From positions 1,860,001-1,924,000 of the forward strand of contig NZ_CP079925.1 of assembly GCF_019355935.1 (NCBI RefSeq): a stretch of DNA of 64,000 nucleotides, written 5' to 3'. Below, in pieces: positions 57,397 to 64,000 of this stretch. The stretch is from Comamonas sp. Y33R10-2 (GTDB lineage Bacteria; Pseudomonadota; Gammaproteobacteria; Burkholderiales; Burkholderiaceae_C). Below the pieces are notes generated by a model. It ran no database searches. It saw nothing but the letters and a program-made list of their open reading frames with translations, and was not told where the DNA came from. Numbering within the stretch: the stretch's first letter is position 1; the number at the start of each line of letters is the position of its first letter. A program made the position numbers and the translations under genes.

Positions 57397-58256
57397 AGAT
57401 TTGCTGGTTTAACAACAATCAATTGGGTGTCGTCGTCAATGATCGCGTGTACGACGTCACTGCCGCCCTCAAAGCTCTGCCCGCCCCCAGCTACCCCGAA
57501 TTTACCGGTGACTTGGTTGTAGCCAACCTTCCCGCGCTGCGCGCCGAGATCGAACGCCTGCTGCCCACGGCCTCTTCTGAAGCTGTTGCAGATGTGCGCC
57601 TGCTCAGCCCTGTGGCACAGCCCGGCAAAATCATTGGCGTTCCAGTGAACTACCAAGCTCACGTGGAAGAAGCCCAACGCGATGTGGCCATTTTCACCAA
57701 CCGCTACACCGGCGGTGTCAAGGAGCAAGGCTTGTTCCTGAAGGCCAACAGCTCACTGATCGGCGCAAGTGATGCCGTCAACATCACGATGCCCGAGCGC
57801 CTGACGCACCACGAGATTGAACTGGCGGCCATCATCGGCAAAAAAGTCTCCAACGTCACGCAGGCTGAAGCTTTGTCGTGCATTGCAGGCTACTCCATCG
57901 CCCTAGACATGACCGTACGCGGCCCTGAAGACCGCTCGCTGCGCAAGTCGCTAGACACCTACTCCGTGCTCGGCCCCTGGCTTGTGACGGCAGACGAGAT
58001 TGCAGACCCACAGAACCTGAACCTGCACCTGCGCGTTAATGGCGAAACTCGCCAAATCACCAACTCGTCGCAAATGATCATGTTCATTGCAGAACAGATC
58101 GAATGGGCGTCCACCTTCTACACCCTGTACCCCGGTGACGTCATCATGACCGGCACCTGCGAAGGCGTTGGCCCCGTTGTTGCCGGCGACACCATGCACG
58201 CATCTATTGAGTCCATTGGCGAAATGCACGTCAAGGTAACCGGCTCGAAAGGCTGA
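57393..58256 (+). CDS. FAH-family hydrolase, likely maleylpyruvate/fumarylpyruvate hydrolase
   Basis: Fumarylacetoacetate-hydrolase-family protein of 287 residues. The metal ligands are seen in LTHHEIELAAIIGKK (Glu pair) and YSIALDMTVRG (Asp); KIIGVPVNYQAHVEEA, GPWLVTADEIADPQNLNL and PGDVIMTGTCEGVGPVVAGD are typical. It would hydrolyse the ring-cleavage product to pyruvate and a C4 acid. No separate maleylpyruvate isomerase gene is in the operon, so direct hydrolysis is possible. AAGGAAG lies upstream and its ATG overlaps the dioxygenase stop. Confidence 0.92.
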   Translation: MKICWFNNNQLGVVVNDRVYDVTAALKALPAPSYPEFTGDLVVANLPALRAEIERLLPTASSEAVADVRLLSPVAQPGKIIGVPVNYQAHVEEAQRDVAIFTNRYTGGVKEQGLFLKANSSLIGASDAVNITMPERLTHHEIELAAIIGKKVSNVTQAEALSCIAGYSIALDMTVRGPEDRSLRKSLDTYSVLGPWLVTADEIADPQNLNLHLRVNGETRQITNSSQMIMFIAEQIEWASTFYTLYPGDVIMTGTCEGVGPVVAGDTMHASIESIGEMHVKVTGSKG

Positions 58257-58258
58257 GC

Positions 58259-59218
58259 ATGTCCAGCACTCACAAAGAACATCTCCAACTGCGGGTTCAG
58301 TCCATTCGCTATGCGGCCAAGGACACTTACCTCGTCGAGCTCACGCAGCCTCAAGGGCAGACATTGCCCTCGGTCACGCCGGGCTCTCACATTGATCTGC
58401 ACCTGCCCAACGGCATCACGCGCTCTTACTCGCTGGTGCAGTCCGGCGACAACCCCGAGTCTTATGTCGTGGGCGTCAAGCTGGATGCAAAAAGCCGCGG
58501 TGGTTCACGTTATGTACACGAGCAACTGCGTGTCGGCTCGGTCTTGCCTGTCTCTCAGCCACGCAACCACTTTCCTCTCGTCGAAGATGCGCCCCACTCG
58601 GTGTTGATTGCCGGCGGCATTGGCATCACCCCCATCTGGTGCATGGCCCAGCGCCTGCAGGCCATCGGTGCCTCTTGGGAGATTTGGTACAGCGTTCGCT
58701 CTCGCGCCGACATGGCTTTCATCCCTCAACTGCAGGCTCTCGGTGACCGCGTTCACCTGCACTTTGATGATGAAGCAGGCAGCCCCATGAACCTGCCCGC
58801 TATTGCTGCAGCCGCACCTGCCAACGCGCACTTTTACTGCTGCGGCCCCGCGCCCATGCTTGATGCCTACGAAGCCGCAGCATCGGCCCGCGTGCCTGCC
58901 GAGCAAGTGCACCTAGAACGCTTTGCAAGCAAGCAAGTGGCGGCAGTTGATGGCGGCTTTGTCATCTCGCTGGCGCGCTCCGGCAAAGAACTCACTGTGC
59001 CCCAAGGCGCCAGCGTTCTGAAAGTGCTGCTGGAAAATGGCATTAACGTGGACTCATCCTGCCAAGAAGGTATCTGCGGCTGCTGCGAAGTCGTGGTGCT
59101 AGACGGCGAAGTTGACCACCGCGACGCTATCTTGACCGACTCAGAAAAGGCCGCCAACAAAACCATGATGGTTTGCTGCTCGGGCGCCAAGAGCTCTCGA
59201 CTCGTGCTTGATCTCTGA
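58259..59218 (+). CDS. PDR/VanB-type oxygenase reductase
   Basis: Electron-transfer protein of 319 residues. An FMN/NAD reductase part comes first (TRSYSLVQSGD for flavin, IAGGIGITPIWCMAQRL for NAD) and a plant-type ferredoxin domain last, with its cluster ligands in SSCQEGICGCCEVVV and MMVCCSGAKS. This order is that of phthalate dioxygenase reductase. It should pass electrons to the Rieske oxygenase encoded at the front of the operon. The start is 2 bp after the FAH gene stop. A terminator follows. Confidence 0.94.
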   Translation: MSSTHKEHLQLRVQSIRYAAKDTYLVELTQPQGQTLPSVTPGSHIDLHLPNGITRSYSLVQSGDNPESYVVGVKLDAKSRGGSRYVHEQLRVGSVLPVSQPRNHFPLVEDAPHSVLIAGGIGITPIWCMAQRLQAIGASWEIWYSVRSRADMAFIPQLQALGDRVHLHFDDEAGSPMNLPAIAAAAPANAHFYCCGPAPMLDAYEAAASARVPAEQVHLERFASKQVAAVDGGFVISLARSGKELTVPQGASVLKVLLENGINVDSSCQEGICGCCEVVVLDGEVDHRDAILTDSEKAANKTMMVCCSGAKSSRLVLDL

Positions 59219-59230
59219 AGCTCCCCCAAC

Positions 59231-59260
59231 AAAAAAGCCGGCTTTTACGTCGGCTTTTTT
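59231..59260. terminator. Terminator at the end of the catabolic operon
   Basis: Perfect 10-bp stem AAAAAAGCCG / CGGCTTTTTT with a 10-base loop, 13 bp after the reductase stop. Both A and T tracts are present, so it can also stop minus-strand transcription from the TetR gene. Confidence 0.9.
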
Positions 59261-59387
59261 ATAGACTTTGATAGCAAGTAGTGGCTGTCAATGCTTGAGC
59301 TCAATATGAAATCAAGCTCAAACCAACCACTACACGGCAGATAACGCTATCGTTTTGAAGCATTAATACTGAGACGGCTGCGCTTCT

Positions 59388-60173
59388 TCAAGCCAATTTC
59401 GGTGCCTTGCTAGCGGTCTTGCTAGCAGTCTTGGGCGCGGCTTTAGTCGCTGGCTTCGCCGCAGTCTTGGCCGCTGTTTTAGTCGCCACCTTTGCCACGC
59501 GCTTATTCACGCTAGCATCACCCTGCGCTAGCTGCATACGCGCATGCGCCACCAGATGCAACAGGCAAGTTTTGAGCGTGAGCTGAAAATCCTCCAGCGC
59601 CTGACCAGAAGCACCTGCAATCGCATTTCCATCTTGCATCGCAAGCGTAAAGTCACCCAGCTTTTGCGGCAGCTTCGGTTGGAATTTCAACAAGTCCGTT
59701 GGCAAGATGCTCCGCCACCACCCAACCAGCTCCTGCTTTTGCAGCTCACGTATTCGCAGAAACTGAGCACGAGCCGTCTGCTCTGGAACCGATTTTTCCA
59801 CGCTAAGAATCACGCCCAGACGCCAGAAGTCTGCAGCCACAAACTTGGGCGCCGTCGCTCTGCTAAAGATACGCTCCACATGCTCTTCAAAACTCTCATC
59901 AGGACGAGGCTTGTTAACCTCTTCGTTAACCTGATGCCAGCGCTCAAAGCTCTCTTCAATCATGGCATTTAGGAGTAAATCCTTGCTCTCAAAATGCCAG
60001 TAAACACTACCAACGGGCAAACCAGACATGCTTGCAACCTTGGCCATCGTCATGCCGCTGTAACCATATTTGGAGATCACATCAAACGACGTGTCCAGAA
60101 TACGCAGTCGCACAGCAGCACTGGATTTGTGCTCGCCATGTTTACGCGGTCGGCTTTTTTCACTCGTGACCAT
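59388..60173 (-). CDS. TetR-family regulator with histone-H1-like C-terminal tail
   Basis: Regulator of 261 residues. The N-terminal HTH is complete: RLRILDTSFDVISKYGYSGMTMAKVASMSGLPVGSVYWHFESKDLLLNAMIEE. The ligand domain spans about 75-220. Residues about 223-261 form an extra tail of Lys, Ala, Thr and Pro (ATKTAAKTAAKPATKAAPKT) with ten Lys and no acidic residue, like the repeats of bacterial H1-like proteins. Position between the catabolic operon and the facing porin/PrpD group makes it the likely regulator of one or both. No other regulator gene is nearby. Confidence 0.9.
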   Translation of the reverse strand: MVTSEKSRPRKHGEHKSSAAVRLRILDTSFDVISKYGYSGMTMAKVASMSGLPVGSVYWHFESKDLLLNAMIEESFERWHQVNEEVNKPRPDESFEEHVERIFSRATAPKFVAADFWRLGVILSVEKSVPEQTARAQFLRIRELQKQELVGWWRSILPTDLLKFQPKLPQKLGDFTLAMQDGNAIAGASGQALEDFQLTLKTCLLHLVAHARMQLAQGDASVNKRVAKVATKTAAKTAAKPATKAAPKTASKTASKAPKLA

Positions 60174-60266
60174 AAGGGTGCTTTCTTTGTATCAAGGGTG
60201 CTACTCCATTCAAGTTCAAGCCAGACTCAATCTGCTCGTGACCAGCTACTCACCATTCCAAAAATC

Positions 60267-60296
60267 ATGGCCTCACCCAAAAACAGGTGAGGCCAT
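60267..60296 (-). terminator. Terminator after the MmgE/PrpD gene
   Basis: Perfect 11-bp stem ATGGCCTCACC / GGTGAGGCCAT (60267-60277 with 60286-60296). On the minus strand it is followed after two bases by TTTTT. It lies 44 bp past the PrpD-like stop and before the TetR gene. Confidence 0.8.
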
Positions 60297-60339
60297 CATA
60301 TCTATCGCGCGTTAGTTACCTTAGCTCGTAAACACGCTT

Positions 60340-61839
60340 TTAAATCGCCATCGATTCCTGCAAAGCAGAGACATTTTTCTCCGCTTCCAGTTTTTGCAAA
60401 CGCTTGAGCAACTGCTGCGCCTGCACACGCTTCATCTTGGCCGCGTCCGTGCACTCGTAGAATTTCTTCTCGTACTCAGCTGGCGACATGGGATTTTTCG
60501 GGTCACCCTTGGCATAGTTCACTTCCTTCAAGTAGGTCTTGCCGTCACGGGTTTGAATCTCGACTCGCGCAAAGCCAGGACCACCATCTGGACGCACCAA
60601 GCCTTTATCTTCAACCGTGAACATGCGCTGCGTCAGTGCCTTCAGATCCGCACGCTGCAGCGCTTGGTCAGTGAAGTGACGCAAAGATACTTCGCGATCC
60701 TGAATCGCGACAGCCACCATCCACGGGTTGCTAAATTGCGCCTCCACAATCGTCTTGGGGTTGCGCTTTTTATCAATGGGCGCGCCCAGCAGCATCATCT
60801 CACCGGGCGGGCTGTAAATAGTAACCTTCTCCACCTGTTCGGGCAGGATGTTGTGGGTCTTAACCAGCTCTAACGTTCCATCAATGGCCACGTGACCGCC
60901 ACGGCAAGATGGATAGGGCTTAGGTGCAATGTCAAGGCCTGCGAACTGAGTCCCAAGGCCCCCAAGCAATGACTCTTTAGAGAATTTGCCGCCGTGATAC
61001 TGCTTGAACAAGCCTTTGAAGCCTTCAAGCACATTGTCAGAACCAAAAACACCGTGCTTTGCCAAGCGTGCAGACATCAAGCCGTCATAACTTGCAAAGC
61101 CACCACCCAAGCGCTTGGCCAGCGTTCCGTCCACACTCGCTTGAGCATTGCCAGACATCTGGTGGTAAGCCAAGCCCACGGCTGCAACCATCTGTTTTTG
61201 CGTCAGTCCCAACAATCTGCCAGCGACCATGGCTGCAGCCAAGATGCCATACATAGGGGTCGGGTCCCAGCCCACGATGAAAGGAGATAAGCCCGGCGAT
61301 CCTGCTCGCGACAGGCGGCAGGCAATATCTGTTCCCAAGGCCACAGCTGTAATCAACTCTTTGCCGGACACTCCTTTGACCAAATCTGCAGTCGCCAGAG
61401 CTGTGGGGACGGTTACGCAAGATGCGTGCATGAGCGAAGGCTCATAAGTATCGTCAAACTCAAGAGTTGCAGCCATCGATGCATTCAGACGCAATGCTAC
61501 TTCAGCAGGCAGGCGCACTTTGGTGCCCAGCACCAGGCTTTCAGCCTTGCCGCCGGTATCTTGAGCCCAGCTGAACAACTGCCGAATGCCATCCGCATTG
61601 AGCGCAGGCAGCGTCACGGCAACCGTGTCCAAAATCTGCACCTTGGTCGCTTCCACTACCGCTGCAGGAAGCGCTTCATATTGCGTGTTCAAGCAATAGT
61701 CCACTAGCGCATAAATGGCATCCGGTGCTCTTGCCGCAGCCACGCCATCTTTCGCCGCCTGTGCCCAAATAGAGCCGACGGAGCCACTTGCTGCAAACAA
61801 AGCAGACAGTTGTGCAAAATTTCTACGATTGAGCTTCAT
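60340..61839 (-). CDS. MmgE/PrpD-family protein with Tat-type signal peptide
   Basis: Protein of 499 residues. The N-terminus MKLNRRNFAQLSALFAASG has a twin-arginine motif (RRNF) and a hydrophobic stretch ending near AQA, so it is predicted to be exported folded. The rest is an MmgE/PrpD domain: QILDTVAVTLPALNADG, ASMAATLEFDDTYEPSLMHASC, KPYPSCRGGHVAIDGTLEL. Known members are 2-methylcitrate dehydratase, cis-aconitate decarboxylase and iminodisuccinate epimerase, all cytoplasmic. Substrate unknown; dehydration, isomerisation or decarboxylation in the periplasm is possible. AAGGAAG lies upstream of the ATG. Confidence 0.87.
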   Translation of the reverse strand: MKLNRRNFAQLSALFAASGSVGSIWAQAAKDGVAAARAPDAIYALVDYCLNTQYEALPAAVVEATKVQILDTVAVTLPALNADGIRQLFSWAQDTGGKAESLVLGTKVRLPAEVALRLNASMAATLEFDDTYEPSLMHASCVTVPTALATADLVKGVSGKELITAVALGTDIACRLSRAGSPGLSPFIVGWDPTPMYGILAAAMVAGRLLGLTQKQMVAAVGLAYHQMSGNAQASVDGTLAKRLGGGFASYDGLMSARLAKHGVFGSDNVLEGFKGLFKQYHGGKFSKESLLGGLGTQFAGLDIAPKPYPSCRGGHVAIDGTLELVKTHNILPEQVEKVTIYSPPGEMMLLGAPIDKKRNPKTIVEAQFSNPWMVAVAIQDREVSLRHFTDQALQRADLKALTQRMFTVEDKGLVRPDGGPGFARVEIQTRDGKTYLKEVNYAKGDPKNPMSPAEYEKKFYECTDAAKMKRVQAQQLLKRLQKLEAEKNVSALQESMAI

Positions 61840-61914
61840 TTTGAAATGCTTCCTTACTTGAAACCGGCAAACACCTAAATCAGGTCAGCCCGCGTTTAGG
61901 CATCAGATTTATCG

Positions 61915-61932
61915 ATAGGCACTGATGCCTAT
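61915..61932. repeat. Small perfect inverted repeat upstream of the MmgE/PrpD gene
   Basis: ATAGGCA - CTGA - TGCCTAT, 7-bp arms, in the 110-bp gap between the membrane-protein and PrpD-like genes. It may be a regulator site or a weak hairpin. No T-run follows. Confidence 0.4.
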
Positions 61933-61949
61933 ATTCACGACTCAAATCT

Positions 61950-62603
61950 TCAACGCTTTTTTTGCGCAACCATCATGGCGACAGTCGTCAAAATCAATGC
62001 GCCAACTGGTGGACCCCAGTCATAAATTCGCAAAGGTCGGGTTCCCATCGTGGTCGAGAAGGCCATGACAACCAATGTCCAGACTCCAGCAAGAATGGCA
62101 ACGATGATGAAATCCTTTGCCACTGGAGGCAACACACTGGAGTTTTCACCTGAGGCTTGCACAAGATTCGGCCCCCTATCCCACGGGAAACCAGGCTGTG
62201 CGCGAAACTGAAACAGGCTTGCAAATATTTTTCCGTAGCCAAGCAACAAAAGGCCGCACAAAAGCAACTCTTGAGTCCCCGTAAACAGCTGACGTGGATG
62301 CGGTGAAATAAATAAATTCAGATAAATAATCTGAAATGAAATCCCTGCCATGACCGACAGAGCGACTGGTACAAAAACATTGAACAGCAGCATCGAGCCC
62401 AACACTATCTCTAGATATTTCACCAAAGGATAGAAACCGATTTCATTCATTTCATGCATATAAGGGCCAACCAGCCCCGCCTTGCTGAAATCAGGAATCA
62501 CCCCAAATACCGCGTAATTAATCCCAGACTTTAAAAAATGAATGGCGTAGTAAAACCTAAGCCACAATACGATATATTTCCAAGGCCCTTTTTCAGCGCT
62601 CAT
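61950..62603 (-). CDS. Membrane protein, DoxX-like, larger paralogue of a pair
   Basis: Inner-membrane protein of 217 residues with about six helices. Residues 8-135 align by eye with the protein at 62891-63364: shared pieces are YIV-W-R-Y near the start, SG..YA..G..P, KYLEIV.G, and PRQ.FTG.QEL.L.G.LLL.Y. A C-terminal part with two extra helices is found only here. The fold resembles DoxX-type small membrane proteins, but I cannot name a family. ATG 62603 has AGGAG seven bases upstream; an upstream in-frame start lies in the hairpin. Function unknown. Confidence 0.78.
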   Translation of the reverse strand: MSAEKGPWKYIVLWLRFYYAIHFLKSGINYAVFGVIPDFSKAGLVGPYMHEMNEIGFYPLVKYLEIVLGSMLLFNVFVPVALSVMAGISFQIIYLNLFISPHPRQLFTGTQELLLCGLLLLGYGKIFASLFQFRAQPGFPWDRGPNLVQASGENSSVLPPVAKDFIIVAILAGVWTLVVMAFSTTMGTRPLRIYDWGPPVGALILTTVAMMVAQKKR

Positions 62604-62626
62604 TATTGTCTCCTTTATTTTAAATA

Positions 62627-62666
62627 AAAAAGGCCGCAATGAATTTAAAAACATTGCGACCTTTTT
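62627..62666. terminator. Hairpin between the 60-residue peptide gene and the larger membrane protein gene
   Basis: 15-bp arms with one mismatch (62627-62641 with 62652-62666), A/T tracts on both sides, just past the 62672 stop on the minus strand. It looks like a strong terminator or attenuator inside the gene group, so downstream genes may be made at a lower level. Confidence 0.8.
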
Positions 62667-62671
62667 ATTAA

Positions 62672-62854
62672 TTAATCTTTTTTCTTGTCACGGATAAGAT
62701 AAAAAATCAATCCAGCCCAAGATGCTACAAATGCAACGATGTCATAGTTGCGAATTGGACGATATGTCGTGTAAAAAAGACCAGTCGACCCAATAAATGC
62801 TGCAGCTGTCAGGAAAACACAGACAAACACAGCAATCCATTTATTTTTATCCAT
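62672..62854 (-). CDS. 60-residue two-helix membrane peptide
   Basis: Very small protein with two hydrophobic helices (about residues 6-28 and 37-53) joined by YTTYRPIRNYD and ending in a basic tail (RDKKKD). The start is firm: CGGAGA lies just upstream of the ATG at 62854. It sits between two paralogous membrane-protein genes in the same orientation, so it is probably a subunit or accessory of that pair. I recognise no family. Confidence 0.7.
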   Translation of the reverse strand: MDKNKWIAVFVCVFLTAAAFIGSTGLFYTTYRPIRNYDIVAFVASWAGLIFYLIRDKKKD

Positions 62855-62890
62855 TATTTCTCCGTTTTTTATTTTTAACAAATGAAAGTA

Positions 62891-63364
62891 TTAATCAACA
62901 ATTCGTCGACCAACATCTGGCTTGTATGCTTTATCCCCATTCCACAGCCAAAGCGGTTCAAGCTTAGGCTTGAGCGCCGCAGCCATCCAGCCGCTATAAG
63001 CCAGCAATAAAACTCCGTTCAGGAAAAGTTCTTGAGGCCCGGTGAAATACTGACGAGGCATTTCAGGTGAAGCCACGATGATCGTGTTCAACCAGAAAAT
63101 ATTGACAGAGGCAGGCATTTCAAGAATCAGACCCAACAGCGGCATGCGGTTAAAGAAAATCATGGCACCAGTCACGATTTCCAGGTACTTAATTATCTGA
63201 TAGAGGTAAATTTCAGCATTCGCATTGACCCATTCACCACCTACTCCAGGAATATTAGGCACATACCCTGTAAATGCATAGCGCAAACCAGAGAACAGCA
63301 AATGGGCGCCGAAGTACAGACGAATCCAATGAACAATGTAATACCAGGGAGACTTAGAAGCCAT
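62891..63364 (-). CDS. Membrane protein, DoxX-like, smaller paralogue of a pair
   Basis: Inner-membrane protein of 157 residues with about four helices. Its N-terminal YYIVHWIRLYFGAHLLFSG, IIKYLEIVTGAMIFFN and PRQYFTGPQELFLNGVLLLAY match those of the protein encoded at 61950-62603, so the two arose by duplication. AAGGAAA precedes the ATG. It follows the porin gene by 35 bp and is likely cotranscribed with it. Base composition is lower in GC than in most of the window, which may point to transfer. Function unknown. Confidence 0.78.
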   Translation of the reverse strand: MASKSPWYYIVHWIRLYFGAHLLFSGLRYAFTGYVPNIPGVGGEWVNANAEIYLYQIIKYLEIVTGAMIFFNRMPLLGLILEMPASVNIFWLNTIIVASPEMPRQYFTGPQELFLNGVLLLAYSGWMAAALKPKLEPLWLWNGDKAYKPDVGRRIVD

Positions 63365-63399
63365 TTTATTTCCTTTACAGTTTTAAAAATCAGTGGCTC

Positions 63400-64000
63400 T
63401 TAGAACCTGTGGGACATACCCAAAATCACACCGTTAACACTGGCTCCCGCATTGGGAATCGTGCTTTGGAAAACAGGCCAGCGAGATTTACTGTCTTGCG
63501 TCAGTCGTGTGACAGCCGCCAACAACATCGTGGAGCGGCTCAACTGATAGGTATAAGCCACGCCATAGCTGCGGGCATCGCTGTTATCTGCGCCGCTAGA
63601 GTAATGACCCAAGGTAAAGCGCAATTGACTGTTATCAGTCACTGGAACGACACCACCCAACAAAATGACCGACTCTGAATTACCGTTAACCGCTTGACCC
63701 GACGCATTTAACGCTGGGTCAGTCACATCGCGGTGAATATAAGAAACGTAAGGCTGGACAGGGCCTTTTTTGTAGCTGGCACCCAGCGCGTACTCGGTTA
63801 CGCCCTTCGCTGCTGGCGTTGCGCCAGCACCTTCTACTTTGGACGTTTTTACGAGCAAAGCACCTAAGGTCAGTGGCCCATTTTCATAATCGACCATTGC
63901 CTCCAACATTTTAGGCATGGTCTGCGAACGCTCATTGAATGAATACGACACCTTTGCCTGCACACCACCTAGGCGAGGAGAAATATAGGCCAGTGAGTTT
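63400..64000 (-). CDS. Gram-negative porin, N-terminus cut by window edge
   Basis: The frame is open to the right edge and gives the last 199 or so residues of a general porin of the betaproteobacterial type. The part seen begins NSLAYISPRLGGVQAKVSYSF, then alternating strands such as YALGASYKKGPVQPYVSYIH and QLRFTLGHYSSGADNSDARSYGVAYTYQLS, and ends with the outer-membrane assembly signal GMSHRF (final Phe). It should let the substrate of this gene group cross the outer membrane. The start and any promoter lie outside the window. Confidence 0.92.
   Translation of the reverse strand, partial: NSLAYISPRLGGVQAKVSYSFNERSQTMPKMLEAMVDYENGPLTLGALLVKTSKVEGAGATPAAKGVTEYALGASYKKGPVQPYVSYIHRDVTDPALNASGQAVNGNSESVILLGGVVPVTDNSQLRFTLGHYSSGADNSDARSYGVAYTYQLSRSTMLLAAVTRLTQDSKSRWPVFQSTIPNAGASVNGVILGMSHRF

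Overview
The window looks like a chromosomal segment of a betaproteobacterium of the family Comamonadaceae, most likely Comamonas or a close relative. This rests on protein content (YciB-BolA-PpiC block, SelO-MsrB pair, LivKHMGF beside beta-oxidation genes, TPP-riboswitch cytX, an ESPR autotransporter, many aromatic-catabolism families) and on short structured intergenic elements that I remember as typical of that family. No database was searched. I see no rRNA, tRNA, CRISPR array, intact insertion sequence or prophage.

Layout. 1-5.9 kb: a TonB-dependent receptor (cut by the left edge) behind a Fur-like site, and a large autotransporter with a Pro-Ala hexanucleotide-repeat stalk. 6-20 kb: housekeeping and accessory genes (YebC family, SpmA/B-type membrane protein, HD hydrolase, flavin reductase, an orphan NMT1-type binding protein, exonuclease I, sirtuin, cardiolipin synthase, an orphan HipB-like regulator, GAF protein, a split chromate transporter, a hybrid sensor kinase with a degenerate receiver). 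20-27.5 kb: RlmB, SstT, a YbbA/TesA divergent pair, cystathionine beta-lyase, a BON lipoprotein and a patatin lipoprotein. 27.6-41.9 kb: a long minus-strand block combining a branched-chain-type ABC transporter (binding protein, LivH, LivM, LivG, LivF) with FadB-like, thiolase and acyl-CoA dehydrogenase genes, then a DUF4123 gene coupled to a small Cys-rich protein, and an acyl-CoA synthetase. 42-48.6 kb: SelO-MsrB, YciB-BolA-PpiC, and an ECF sigma/membrane protein/secreted protein cassette. 48.7-50.3 kb: TPP riboswitch and cytX.

The most interesting part is 50.7-64 kb. A plus-strand eight-gene operon encodes an SDR (apparently frameshifted near its end), a Rieske oxygenase, an acyl-CoA dehydrogenase, a class III CoA transferase, a 4,5-dihydroxyphthalate-decarboxylase-like protein, a gentisate-dioxygenase-like cupin, an FAH-family hydrolase and a PDR-type reductase. 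The end steps fit ring cleavage of gentisate or a close analogue; the starting substrate is unknown. Facing it is a minus-strand group: porin, two paralogous small membrane proteins with a 60-residue membrane peptide between them, an MmgE/PrpD protein with a Tat-type signal peptide, and a TetR regulator with a lysine/alanine-rich histone-H1-like tail. I infer a combined uptake, periplasmic-processing and ring-cleavage module for an unidentified aromatic or alicyclic acid.

Limits: all functional calls come from reading the translated sequences by eye. Start codons were chosen by ribosome-binding site and family N-terminus and are noted where uncertain.
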